From NCBI RefSeq assembly GCF_964026545.1, contig NZ_OZ032156.1, positions 992,001 to 1,056,000 on the forward strand: a stretch of DNA of 64,000 nt, given 5' to 3'. Source of the stretch: Candidatus Tisiphia endosymbiont of Dioctria linearis. GTDB lineage: Bacteria > Pseudomonadota > Alphaproteobacteria > Rickettsiales > Rickettsiaceae. Of this stretch, positions 9,578-17,508 are shown piece by piece. The position numbers and the translations under genes are program-made. Under the pieces are notes generated by a model. It did not search any database and had not been told where the DNA came from. It was given only the letters and a program-made list of their open reading frames with translations. Each line of letters opens with the position of its first letter. Within the stretch, counting starts at the first letter, position 1.

Positions 9578-10210
9578 ATGGTACTATCTCTGAAAAGTAA
9601 AGGATTAACTGTTATTTTATCTTCCCCCTCGGCTGCTGGTAAATCCAGCTTAGCAAGAGCAGCTTTAAAAATAGACAGTAATCTTAGATTATCCATCTCT
9701 GCAACCACCAGAACACCTAGGACAGGTGAGATTGATGGAGTAAGTTACTATTTCAAGACCAAAGAGGAATTTAATAAATTAATTGAACAAGATGCATTCC
9801 TTGAATATGCAAATATTTATAATAATTATTATGGAACGCCTAAAAAAGTTGTAGAAGAGCTACTAAGTCAAGGGCTAGATGTTTTATTTGATATAGATTG
9901 GCAGGGTACAAAATCCATAAAAAAAATCTTATCAAATGTGATTACAATTTTTGTTCTACCACCAACTCCTAGTATTTTGCAACAACGAATTCAAAATAGA
10001 GGGCAAGATAGTAAAGAAGCGATAGAGTTGCGTATGAAATTGGCAACCAAAGAAGTACAATATGCTAAATATTATGATTACGTGGTTATTAATGATGATT
10101 TTGAGATCACTCTTAAAACAATATATTCGATAATCATCGCTGAACGCGTTAAAAGAATAAGGCTTAATTTAGATAAGTTTTATAGCGATTGGCAACATGC
10201 ATTATTATAA
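9578..10210 (+). CDS. gmk: guanylate kinase
   Basis: 210 aa. Phosphorylates GMP to GDP using ATP. The P-loop reads SPSAAGKSSL (usual form GPSGAGKS); SATTRTPRTGEIDGVSYYF is the GMP-binding region, and LDVLFDIDWQGTKSIK follows as in all Gmk proteins. Length matches the family. ATG at 9578 gives an N-terminus that leads directly into the P-loop strand. Confidence 0.95.
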   Translation: MVLSLKSKGLTVILSSPSAAGKSSLARAALKIDSNLRLSISATTRTPRTGEIDGVSYYFKTKEEFNKLIEQDAFLEYANIYNNYYGTPKKVVEELLSQGLDVLFDIDWQGTKSIKKILSNVITIFVLPPTPSILQQRIQNRGQDSKEAIELRMKLATKEVQYAKYYDYVVINDDFEITLKTIYSIIIAERVKRIRLNLDKFYSDWQHALL

Positions 10211-10464
10211 TTACAACCCAAGCGTTATTGCGAGGAGACCGTAGGTCGACGAAGCAATCCAGATTTATACTAATTTTATGAATCAACTTATATGAGTAAT
10301 AAAAATTTAAATAAATTTAATTTAAATTTTTATTGCTTCTGTAGAGCTAGTAAATCACGTAACTTAACGTTTGCAATCATAATGATCTTCTGTATTAACG
10401 CTACCAGTGCAACCATTAGACCTCTTTCCTAAACCTACTTACTAACTTTTCGAAAAAAAAGAGA

Positions 10465-10548
10465 TTATACGTCGCAACCCCATATGAAATCAAAATTATA
10501 AACTCCAGCTATAAGATTAAATTTAAGACCAAACCTTTTATGCCTATT
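10465..10548 (-). pseudogene. IS5-type transposase, C-terminal remnant
   Basis: The minus strand reads NRHKRFGLKFNLIAGVYNF followed by a few residues and a stop. This is the conserved C-terminus of a group of IS5-type DDE transposases (R-H-KRFGLRFNLIAGIYNFEL pattern). An in-frame stop precedes it, and nothing upstream is intact. A sister remnant lies at 22992-23039. Confidence 0.6.
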
Positions 10549-10602
10549 TCAATATTTGTTAGTGATAATTTTGAAACGTTTTATCATACCAATAAATCTT
10601 CA

Positions 10603-10642
10603 CCTCTTGTTTATTGTCTCCATTATTCAAATCATTTGAGTA
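10603..10642. repeat. MITE family 2, right-end fragment
   Basis: CTCTTGTTTATTGTCTCCAT followed by TATTCAAATCATTTGAGTA matches the right half of the complete family-2 copy at 47676-47779. It is followed by TA. The left end is missing. Confidence 0.65.
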
Positions 10643-10698
10643 TATAAGATTTTGATATCTAATAATCAATAGTTTATCGATTCATTACTTTATTCTAC

Positions 10699-10728
10699 AA
10701 AAAAGGGGACTTTTTAGCCCTTTTTTTT
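10699..10728 (+). terminator. Rho-independent terminator-like hairpin
   Basis: Six A then GGGG, a short T-rich loop, then CCC and eight T: the A/G arm pairs with the C/T arm and the stem ends in a T run. Works in both orientations. No gene directly precedes it, so it may be left from a lost gene or insulate the outer-membrane gene downstream. Confidence 0.5.
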
Positions 10729-10808
10729 GTTGTGTACTTGGTTATTTTACAAAATAAGCTGGCTAATAAGTATAATTTATAGTAAACTTTAAATAAAAAA
10801 ATAGAATC

Positions 10809-11420
10809 ATGAGAAATTTATTATTACTAACGATCACCAGCATTTCACTGTTATTTTCTGTCTCTTCTTGGGCTATTGAAAATCAATTTTATTTGAAAGC
10901 TGAAGTTGGGACAAGTAAAATGAATAATGTTAAGTTAAATGATAAAAAATTAAAACATAATATGGCTGGTATTGTTGCCGGAGGAGGTGCAGGTTATTAC
11001 ATTCTAGATAATGTTAGAGCTGATCTTATGCTTAATTTTTTTGCTAATCAGCAATCAAAGTATTTTTTTGCCGGTACAGACTCAAAAATTAAATCCCAAA
11101 TTACTACTTTAGTGCTTAGTGGTTATGTCGATGTTTTTGATATAAGTATTTGTGAATTCTTTATTGGGCTTGGTGCTGGGGTTGGTCAGCTGAAAAACGA
11201 AATTATCGGTAATAATAAGCTTGGTGCTTCAACTTCTACTAACAAAAAAAATAATCTAGTTTACCATCTTACTCTTGGAGTTGCTGCCAAATTAGCTCCT
11301 GTGGTAAAAGTTGAGATAGCTTATAGTTGGAAAGATTTTGGTAGCACAAAAGAGAATTATATTAAGTCATTGCCTTATAAAGGTCATAATGTAACGCTTG
11401 GTATAAGGTTTGATATATAA
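10809..11420 (+). CDS. Outer-membrane beta-barrel protein, opacity/Adr-like
   Basis: 203 aa with a clear signal peptide (about residues 1-22, cut after SSWA). The mature part alternates polar and hydrophobic strands with glycine-rich turns (AGIVAGGGAGYY, FIGLGAGVGQLKNE) and ends in strands closing with GIRFDI, as in eight-stranded OmpA/Opa-like barrels. Rickettsial Adr1/Adr2 adhesins have this architecture and similar size, but orthology is not established. It sits 21 bases before kdsD on the same strand. Confidence 0.65.
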   Translation: MRNLLLLTITSISLLFSVSSWAIENQFYLKAEVGTSKMNNVKLNDKKLKHNMAGIVAGGGAGYYILDNVRADLMLNFFANQQSKYFFAGTDSKIKSQITTLVLSGYVDVFDISICEFFIGLGAGVGQLKNEIIGNNKLGASTSTNKKNNLVYHLTLGVAAKLAPVVKVEIAYSWKDFGSTKENYIKSLPYKGHNVTLGIRFDI

Positions 11421-11441
11421 TTTGTTAGGGTTAGAGTAAAA

Positions 11442-12392
11442 ATGCACTATCATCGTGACGTTGCCAAAAGAGTTATATTAAAAGAATCTACTGCACTAAT
11501 TGAATTATCTAATAATATTCCTAGTTGTTTTGACAATGTAGTAGATCATATAATTAATTGTAAAGGCAGGATTATTTTAACTGGTATAGGAAAAAGTGGT
11601 TATATAGCCCATAAGATAGCAGCAAGTTTTGCTTCTACTGGTACGGCTGCTTTTTATCTGCACCCAGCTGAGGCTAGCCACGGTGATCTTGGGATGGTAA
11701 CTGAAGGCGATTTAATTTTCATGTTATCTAATTCAGGAGAGACCAAAGAATTATTTGATATAATGAAATATTGTAAGCGATTTTCTATAAAGATAGTTGC
11801 CATGACTATGAATGCCAACTCTACTATAGCAATCAATAGCGATTTTTTATTATTAATACCAAGAATTAATGAAGCATCCTATATTGCAGCTCCGACAACT
11901 TCCGCAATAATGATGTTATCTCTTGGAGATGCACTTACCACTTCTATACATGAAGCTCGAGGTTTTTCGGAAGATGATTTTCGGCTATATCATCCTGGAG
12001 GAAAGATTGGAGCTAATCTTATCAAGGTGGAAAGTTTAATGAGGGTAAAAGATCAGTTGCCTTTAGTATATGCCGATACTTCATTTACTGATACTATATT
12101 AGTTATGAATCAAAAAAGCCTTGGATGTGCTATAGTAGTAGATAAAGGTTTAAGTTTGGTTGGTATTATAACAGATGGAGATTTACGTAGACATATTAAC
12201 GATAAAATAAATATGAAATATGCATGCGATGTAATGACTGCTAATCCACAACAAATTTCTTCCTCGAAATTAGCAGGAGAGGTCTTAGGTGTCATGAATA
12301 GCAAATCAATTACTAGCATACCGGTAACTGAAAATAATATAGTTATTGGTATTGTGCATATCCATGACTTACTTCGGGCAGGAATTAGTTAA
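11442..12392 (+). CDS. kdsD: D-arabinose 5-phosphate isomerase (KpsF/GutQ family)
   Basis: 316 aa. Converts ribulose 5-phosphate to arabinose 5-phosphate, the first step to KDO of LPS. An N-terminal SIS domain (about residues 30-170; GIGKSGYIAHKIAASFASTGT, SNSGETKE) is followed by two CBS domains (about 200-316; MRVKDQLP, IVDKGLSLVGIITDGDLRR, VMTANPQQI). The stop codon overlaps the ATG of lptC by one base, so it heads a kdsD-lptC-lptA-lptB operon. Confidence 0.93.
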   Translation: MHYHRDVAKRVILKESTALIELSNNIPSCFDNVVDHIINCKGRIILTGIGKSGYIAHKIAASFASTGTAAFYLHPAEASHGDLGMVTEGDLIFMLSNSGETKELFDIMKYCKRFSIKIVAMTMNANSTIAINSDFLLLIPRINEASYIAAPTTSAIMMLSLGDALTTSIHEARGFSEDDFRLYHPGGKIGANLIKVESLMRVKDQLPLVYADTSFTDTILVMNQKSLGCAIVVDKGLSLVGIITDGDLRRHINDKINMKYACDVMTANPQQISSSKLAGEVLGVMNSKSITSIPVTENNIVIGIVHIHDLLRAGIS

Positions 12393-13057
12393 TGAATGTC
12401 CATGATAATGTTGGTAGTACTATGGTTAAAATTCCCTTCATCGATAAAAGTAGTAGTGCAATCATTTCATCTTATAGACGTTCAATTAGTATATCAAAAA
12501 TCTTATCTTGTTTAGGGCTAGTACTAACCTTATACTTAATTTATATCAATTTTAATCCCATTAATAATAATTTAGAATTAATTGAAAACAATAGTGGGAA
12601 TAGCTCTTTTACCCCAAGTGATAAAACAAATTATGAAATAAAAATTTCAAATTCAACTTTTAATGGGGTAAATAAAAACTTAAATCCTTATCAAATTCAG
12701 GCTGTACAAGCGGTTAGGACTTTAGATAATAAATATGCATTAGAAGAAATTAACGCTAAATATAAAATAAATAACAATAAACTATTAGTGATCAATGCAA
12801 AAAATGGTATATTGAATGAGAATAGTCATATGTTAGAATTAAGAGATGATGTCCAGTTTTTTTTAGGAGAAAGCATATTAAAAGCACAAGAAGCCCAACT
12901 TAATTTACTAAATAAAGAAACATTTAGTAGAACAGGCGTGATATTGTCTTATAAAAATTGTCAAATTACTTCTGATAATTTTAATTCCACAAATGACAAT
13001 AATATTATAAATTTCAAAGGTAGCGTATCAACGATTATTGATGTATCAGATTTTTAG
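12392..13057 (+). CDS. lptC: LptC-like LPS transport protein
   Basis: 221 aa. An N-terminal cytoplasmic part is followed by one membrane helix (about residues 34-55, KILSCLGLVLTLYLIYINF) and a periplasmic beta-jellyroll region (EEINAKYKINNNKLLVINAKNG, MLELRDDVQFFLG). This single-span layout plus the position between kdsD and lptA identifies it as LptC, which passes LPS from LptBFG to LptA. Sequence similarity in this family is weak, so context carries much of the call. It starts in a TAATG overlap with kdsD and ends inside lptA. Confidence 0.75.
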   Translation: MNVHDNVGSTMVKIPFIDKSSSAIISSYRRSISISKILSCLGLVLTLYLIYINFNPINNNLELIENNSGNSSFTPSDKTNYEIKISNSTFNGVNKNLNPYQIQAVQAVRTLDNKYALEEINAKYKINNNKLLVINAKNGILNENSHMLELRDDVQFFLGESILKAQEAQLNLLNKETFSRTGVILSYKNCQITSDNFNSTNDNNIINFKGSVSTIIDVSDF

Positions 13058-13511
13058 CATGATTTGCTGTATGTTGCTTTTCTTAATAATGAACTCAGCA
13101 ATAGTTTATGGAGAACATCCATACTCAAAACATTCTAGTATGGATAAATTGTATATTAATTCTGATAATTTAGTAATTGACCAGACTAAACAGCAAGCTT
13201 TTTTTACGGGTGAGGTGATTTTATGGTTTGATGATATAATGGTGAAAACAACTAATTTAGAAATTTTTTATAAAATAGTTGATAATAAAAAAACTATTAA
13301 TTACATATCCATACCGTCAAGATTGATTGCTAAGAGGAATGATGGTCAGGAATTATTAATTGCTACTTCTGCCAAATATTTTGTGGAAAGAAAAGAGCTA
13401 GTCCTGCTTGGTGACGTAATAGTACAAAATAAAAATGGTATTATAAAAACCGACAAGCTAGTATATTATACCAAACTCAATAATGTAAATTATAGTAAAT
13501 CCAAGAATTAA
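13041..13511 (+). CDS. lptA: LptA (OstA-like) periplasmic LPS carrier
   Basis: 156 aa from the ATG at 13041 (a TTG at 13038 is the alternative). A signal peptide (about residues 1-25, ending IVYG) leads into an OstA-like beta-jellyroll: LYINSDNLVIDQTKQQAFFTG, the family's typical opening, then VKTTNLEIFYK and KELVLLGDVIVQNKNGIIKT. LptA bridges the periplasm and carries LPS to LptD. It overlaps the lptC 3' end by 17 bases and is immediately followed by lptB. Confidence 0.85.
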   Translation: MYQIFSMICCMLLFLIMNSAIVYGEHPYSKHSSMDKLYINSDNLVIDQTKQQAFFTGEVILWFDDIMVKTTNLEIFYKIVDNKKTINYISIPSRLIAKRNDGQELLIATSAKYFVERKELVLLGDVIVQNKNGIIKTDKLVYYTKLNNVNYSKSKN

Positions 13512-13526
13512 TTGGAACAAAGAATT

Positions 13527-14264
13527 ATGTCACCTTTAATAATAGATAAATTACAAGTAAATAGTATTTCAAAATCTTATAATAAGAGGGTGATATTAAA
13601 CGACGTATCTCTTCAATTAAAAACAGGAGAAATAGTTGGTCTTTTTGGTCCAAACGGTGCAGGTAAAACTACCTGTTTTAGTATTATTATAGGGCTTACC
13701 AAGCCAGATAGTGGGGCATTATTTTATAACGATCATGATATTACTCATTTACCAATTTATTTACGAGCTAGGTTTGGTTTTAGCTATCTTCCTCAAGAGC
13801 CATCAATTTTTCGTGGGTTATCTGTCGGAGATAATATTAGATTAATGCTAGAGGCTTTAGAAAATGATCAAGAAATTATCGAACAAAAAACATTAGATTT
13901 ACTTAAAGAATTTTCTATTCTCCATCTACAAGACATGCCGGCAACAGGATTATCCGGCGGAGAAAGGCGTAGGCTAGAAATTGCAAGAGCAATAGCATTA
14001 GACCCTAAATTTATTATGCTTGACGAACCGCTTGCAGGTATTGATCCACTAGCGATTGAGGATCTTAAAAATTTGATCGTACACTTACGTAACCGCAATA
14101 TCGGCATCTTAATCACTGATCATAATGTTAGAGATACCCTCAATATAGTTGATAGGGCATACGTCATTTACAATGGAAAAGTACTATTAGAAGGAACACC
14201 ACAAGAAATAGCTACAAGCTATCAAGTAAAGGAAGTATATTTAGGACAATCTTTCTCTCTGTAA
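13527..14264 (+). CDS. lptB: LptB, ATPase of the LPS export transporter
   Basis: 245 aa from the ATG at 13527; an in-frame TTG at 13512, directly after the lptA stop, is possible. Walker A is GPNGAGKTT, signature LSGGERRRLEIARA, Walker B FIMLDEPLAGIDP, followed by ITDHNVRDTL. The LSGGERRR and LPQEPSIFRGLSV segments are diagnostic for LptB among ABC ATPases. It powers LptFG extraction of LPS from the inner membrane. lptFG are not in the window. Confidence 0.95.
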   Translation: MSPLIIDKLQVNSISKSYNKRVILNDVSLQLKTGEIVGLFGPNGAGKTTCFSIIIGLTKPDSGALFYNDHDITHLPIYLRARFGFSYLPQEPSIFRGLSVGDNIRLMLEALENDQEIIEQKTLDLLKEFSILHLQDMPATGLSGGERRRLEIARAIALDPKFIMLDEPLAGIDPLAIEDLKNLIVHLRNRNIGILITDHNVRDTLNIVDRAYVIYNGKVLLEGTPQEIATSYQVKEVYLGQSFSL

Positions 14265-14428
14265 CAGGCTATGGTGACGATATAACCATTACTTACCATA
14301 AGACGTCACTACGAACGCCTTGCAATAGCCCGTCATTGCGAGCTGATGCATCCCCAGGAAATTGTTGCAAAATAGCAAGAATTGATAGAATATCATCATT
14401 ATTTAATGATGATGGAGATAGTTAGGTT

Positions 14429-14808
14429 ATGGATGTAAAAACAGTATTAAATGAAGTAATAAAAGAACATTGTCCTTTTATACAAATAATCGTTTAAATG
14501 CGTTACTTGATGTTGCAGAAGGCTTGCGATATAGTCAGAATTTGTCTTTGAGTGCAATTGGCAGGAACTTGAGTGGTGATAGTAAAGTAAAACATAAAAT
14601 AAAAAAAGTTGATAGATGTATAGGTATAGTCAATTCAGGGGAATTTGGTGCTAGGAACGATGGAGCGACGCCTATAAGTAATAGGCGAGCGACGAGTGAC
14701 GACGTCACCAACTTCTAATCAATTGACTATAACAAACATTTATATAACGAGGTTGATAGTCTCTATAGTGCTTTATCATATTTCATATTTGAGTATACAG
14801 CCTCCTAA
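14429..14808 (+). pseudogene. IS4-family transposase N-terminal remnant, frameshifted and split by a MITE
   Basis: Opens MDVKTVLNEVIKEHCPF, then shifts frame to TNNRLNALLDVAEGLRYSQN and continues to KKVDRCIG. There a 103-bp family-1 element interrupts it. After the element the frame resumes as NKHLYNEVDSLYSALSYFIF and stops. The joined text (KKVDRCIG + NKHLYNEVDSLYSAL) follows the N-terminal region of IS4-family transposases. The catalytic domain is absent. The element postdates the transposase, which gives a relative insertion order. Confidence 0.75.
14627..14729. repeat. MITE family 1, full 103-bp copy with TA target duplication
   Basis: Same element as at 5754 but in the opposite orientation, TAGTCAATTCAGGGG...AATTGACTA. 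TA lies at 14625-14626 and again at 14730-14731. Removing the element and one TA rejoins GGT-AAC-AAA in frame within the transposase remnant, so the empty site can be reconstructed. This identifies a TA target-site duplication as used by IS630/Tc1-mariner-type transposases. Confidence 0.88.
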
Positions 14809-14836
14809 ACCTCTGTAATAAATTGATAATATAACG

Positions 14837-17206
14837 ATGTTCAAACTTTTTTACGTATTTTTTAAATTATTTTTAATATTAGGGCTAATAGCTATTAGTG
14901 CTTGTATATATTTGTTGTATAATTACTCTAAGGATTTACCGGACTACTCACAACTTGCCGATTATCATCCACCATCGGTAACAAGAGTGTATGCCCAAAA
15001 TGGAAAATTAATGGAGGAATATGCTTTAGAACGTAGAGTTTTTGTACCTATTAGTAGTGTGCCACGCTCTCTTATAGAGGCTTTTATTTCAGCTGAAGAT
15101 AAGAATTTTTTTGAACATTCAGGAGTTGATATTATAAGCATAATCAGAGCAGCAATACTAAATATTTCTAATATTGTACACCACCGTAGGGTGGAAGGAG
15201 GGTCAACTATTACCCAGCAAGTAGTTAAGAATTTTTTATTAACCTCCGAGGTATCGATAGAACGTAAGATTAAAGAGGCAATTTTATCCTATATGGTCTC
15301 AAAAACCTTTACTAAAGATCAAATTTTGGAGCTATATCTTAATCAAACATTTTTTGGTAGGGGAGCCTACGGAGTTGCCATGGCTGCTCAAAATTATTTT
15401 AATAAATCTATTGACGATTTAACTCTTGCTGAATCAGCTTTTATTGCTGGGTTACCAAAAGCTCCATCAAATTTTAACCCGGAAAGAAATTATGCCAGGG
15501 TAAAAGAGCGTAGAGATTATGTCATTATTAGAATGTTGGAAGATGGTTATATAACGCAAGAAATAGCAAAAGAGGCAATAGATACGGCAATTACTTTACA
15601 AAAGCGGGATCGTAGCGAAACCGTTACCGCCGGTTATTATGCTGAGCAAGTACGGGAAGAAGTTATTCGCAGAATTGGCAGTAAAGAATATTTTTATACC
15701 GGAGGCTTAACAGTCATTACCTCACTTGATGCTAATATGCAGCAAGCTGCAGAAAATGCTCTTAGAAAAGGTATAAGAGAATATGACAGAAAACATGGTT
15801 TTAGAGGAGTTATCACTAATATAGATATAAATAACTGGCAAGATAATTTAAATAAACTAACAAAGCCACCCGCCATTCTAGAATATCAATTGGCGGTAGT
15901 ATTAAATGTTTCAGATAATCAAGCGGAAATTGGTCTTTGCGACTTGAGTAAGTCCAAAATAGCTTTATCAGAAATGAAATGGGCGAAAAATAACCTTAAA
16001 TCTGCAAAAACTCTTTTGCAGAAAGGGGATGTTATAGTAGTTGAAAAAGTAAATGCTAATTACTCTTTAAGGCAAATTCCTACTGTTAATGGGGCTATTA
16101 TGGTGATGAACCCTACAACAGGGCAAGTGCTTGCAAGTGTTGGTGGGTATGATTTTGCGGTTAGTAAATTTGATCGTGTTACTCAGGCTTTACGACAACC
16201 AGGATCACTCAGTAAAACTTTTGTTTATCTGGCTGCTTTAGAAAACGCCATCCAGCCAAATAGAATTTTTGAAGATAGTAAAGTAGAGGTTCCACAAGGT
16301 CCTGGTATGCCAGTTTGGCGACCAAAAAATTACAAAGGGGATTTTTTGGGTTTAATTACTATGCGTACAGGTCTTGAGAAATCACGGAACCCTGTTACAG
16401 TTAGGGTAGCCCAATCTATAGGACTAAACAAAGTTGCTGAAATAATCAAGCGATTCGGCATTAATGATGAGCCAAAGAAATTTCCTTCTATAGTAATTGG
16501 GACACTTGAAACTACCTTAGAAAGAATGACCAACGCTTATGCAATAATTGCCAATTCAGGGAAAAAAGTCACCCCACATTTTGTCGAACTCATTAAAGAT
16601 CGTAACGGTAAAATAATTTATCGTAGAGACAATAGAGAATGTGAAAATTGTAGTGTATCTGATTCCCAGCTTACTGATAACGTATCACCGCCTATCTTGT
16701 CTCAACCAGATTGTCGAATGATTACCGATGAGGCAAGTGATTATCAGATTGTCTCATTTCTTACTGGAGCAGTTGAAAGAGGTACCGCAATAGCTGCAAA
16801 GAAACTTGGTAAGGTTATAGCTGGTAAAAGCGGTACCACCAATGATAGTATGGATACTTGGTTTATTGGTTTTACTCCCAAAATAATTGTTGGAACATAT
16901 ATTGGCTATGATACACCAAAAACACTTGGAAAAACTGCCACAGGGTCAAGTGTTGCCTTGCCAATATTTATCGACTTTATGGAAAAGGCATATTCTGATA
17001 TCCCTTCACTGGCGTTTAAAATACCAGAATCGATTAAATTATTACCAGTAAATCCACAAACCGGTAAAATTACCTCTTCTGGTAGTATTATGGAAGCATT
17101 CAAAACTCATGATATACAGATATTAGATTATCAACAAGAGACCCAAGATAATGATGATTTCCATAATAGCTCACCTGAAAAAGATAATTCTCAGGAGGTA
17201 TATTAG
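14837..17206 (+). CDS. mrcA: Penicillin-binding protein 1A (class A)
   Basis: 789 aa bifunctional peptidoglycan synthase. One N-terminal membrane helix (about residues 5-28) precedes the glycosyltransferase domain (ISAEDKNFFEHSGVD, EGGSTITQQVVKNF, YLNQTFFGRGAYG). The transpeptidase has S457-x-x-K in GSLSK (usually GSSFK), SRN as the SxN motif and KSGTT as the KTG motif. The TAG stop at 17204-17206 is formed by the TA next to an inserted element plus the element's first G, so the native C-terminus may have been altered. Confidence 0.93.
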   Translation: MFKLFYVFFKLFLILGLIAISACIYLLYNYSKDLPDYSQLADYHPPSVTRVYAQNGKLMEEYALERRVFVPISSVPRSLIEAFISAEDKNFFEHSGVDIISIIRAAILNISNIVHHRRVEGGSTITQQVVKNFLLTSEVSIERKIKEAILSYMVSKTFTKDQILELYLNQTFFGRGAYGVAMAAQNYFNKSIDDLTLAESAFIAGLPKAPSNFNPERNYARVKERRDYVIIRMLEDGYITQEIAKEAIDTAITLQKRDRSETVTAGYYAEQVREEVIRRIGSKEYFYTGGLTVITSLDANMQQAAENALRKGIREYDRKHGFRGVITNIDINNWQDNLNKLTKPPAILEYQLAVVLNVSDNQAEIGLCDLSKSKIALSEMKWAKNNLKSAKTLLQKGDVIVVEKVNANYSLRQIPTVNGAIMVMNPTTGQVLASVGGYDFAVSKFDRVTQALRQPGSLSKTFVYLAALENAIQPNRIFEDSKVEVPQGPGMPVWRPKNYKGDFLGLITMRTGLEKSRNPVTVRVAQSIGLNKVAEIIKRFGINDEPKKFPSIVIGTLETTLERMTNAYAIIANSGKKVTPHFVELIKDRNGKIIYRRDNRECENCSVSDSQLTDNVSPPILSQPDCRMITDEASDYQIVSFLTGAVERGTAIAAKKLGKVIAGKSGTTNDSMDTWFIGFTPKIIVGTYIGYDTPKTLGKTATGSSVALPIFIDFMEKAYSDIPSLAFKIPESIKLLPVNPQTGKITSSGSIMEAFKTHDIQILDYQQETQDNDDFHNSSPEKDNSQEVY

Positions 17207-17364
17207 GCTCTGTGAACAAAATTTAAATTACTAGATTTCGACTCTTTTTAGCTGCAAATTATAAGATTTTTTTGAAATAGAACTAACTATTCCGGCAAAA
17301 ATCTTATTAATTTTCGCTTAAAAATACTCAAAATCTAAACAATTAAAATTTTGTTCACAGAGCC
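17206..17364. repeat. MITE family 4 (GGCTCTGTGAAC), 159 bp
   Basis: Ends are perfect inverted repeats: GGCTCTGTGAACAAAATTTA at the left and the complementary TTTTGTTCACAGAGCC at the right, with TA on each side. The interior is AT-rich and non-coding. The tip resembles GGCACTGTTAACAAAAT at the end of the IS5-like transposase remnant at 23047, so an IS5-type parent is inferred. It directly abuts the mrcA stop. Confidence 0.8.
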
Positions 17365-17508
17365 TAGGGTCTGTGGACAAGATTTGTCTAGACAACGGAT
17401 AATACTATGATACTATTTCAATTATTGCCTGACAGTAACGTTTGAGTACTCATTTATTAAATAGAGGTATTCACTAACTGAACGTAATGAATTGGAAGTA
17501 ATATCAAT

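Larger units (their letters stand above)
10211..10808. other. Gene-free spacer with repeat and transposase debris
   Basis: About 600 bases without an intact gene. It holds a REP-like fragment (about 10222-10264, CGAGGAGACC...GAAGCAATCC), an AT-rich inverted repeat (about 10292-10331), a dead transposase tail (10465-10548, minus), the right end of a family-2 element (about 10603-10642) and a terminator-like hairpin (10699-10728). No tRNA is recognisable. Confidence 0.7.

Noticed and set aside
10211..10808. A tRNA or small RNA gene in the gmk downstream spacer
   Set aside because: No T-loop motif or cloverleaf could be found; the sequence is accounted for mostly by repeats and transposase debris.
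14470..14718. Independent 82-aa gene
   Set aside because: It is part of a frameshifted IS4 transposase joined to MITE sequence, which provides its last 30 residues.
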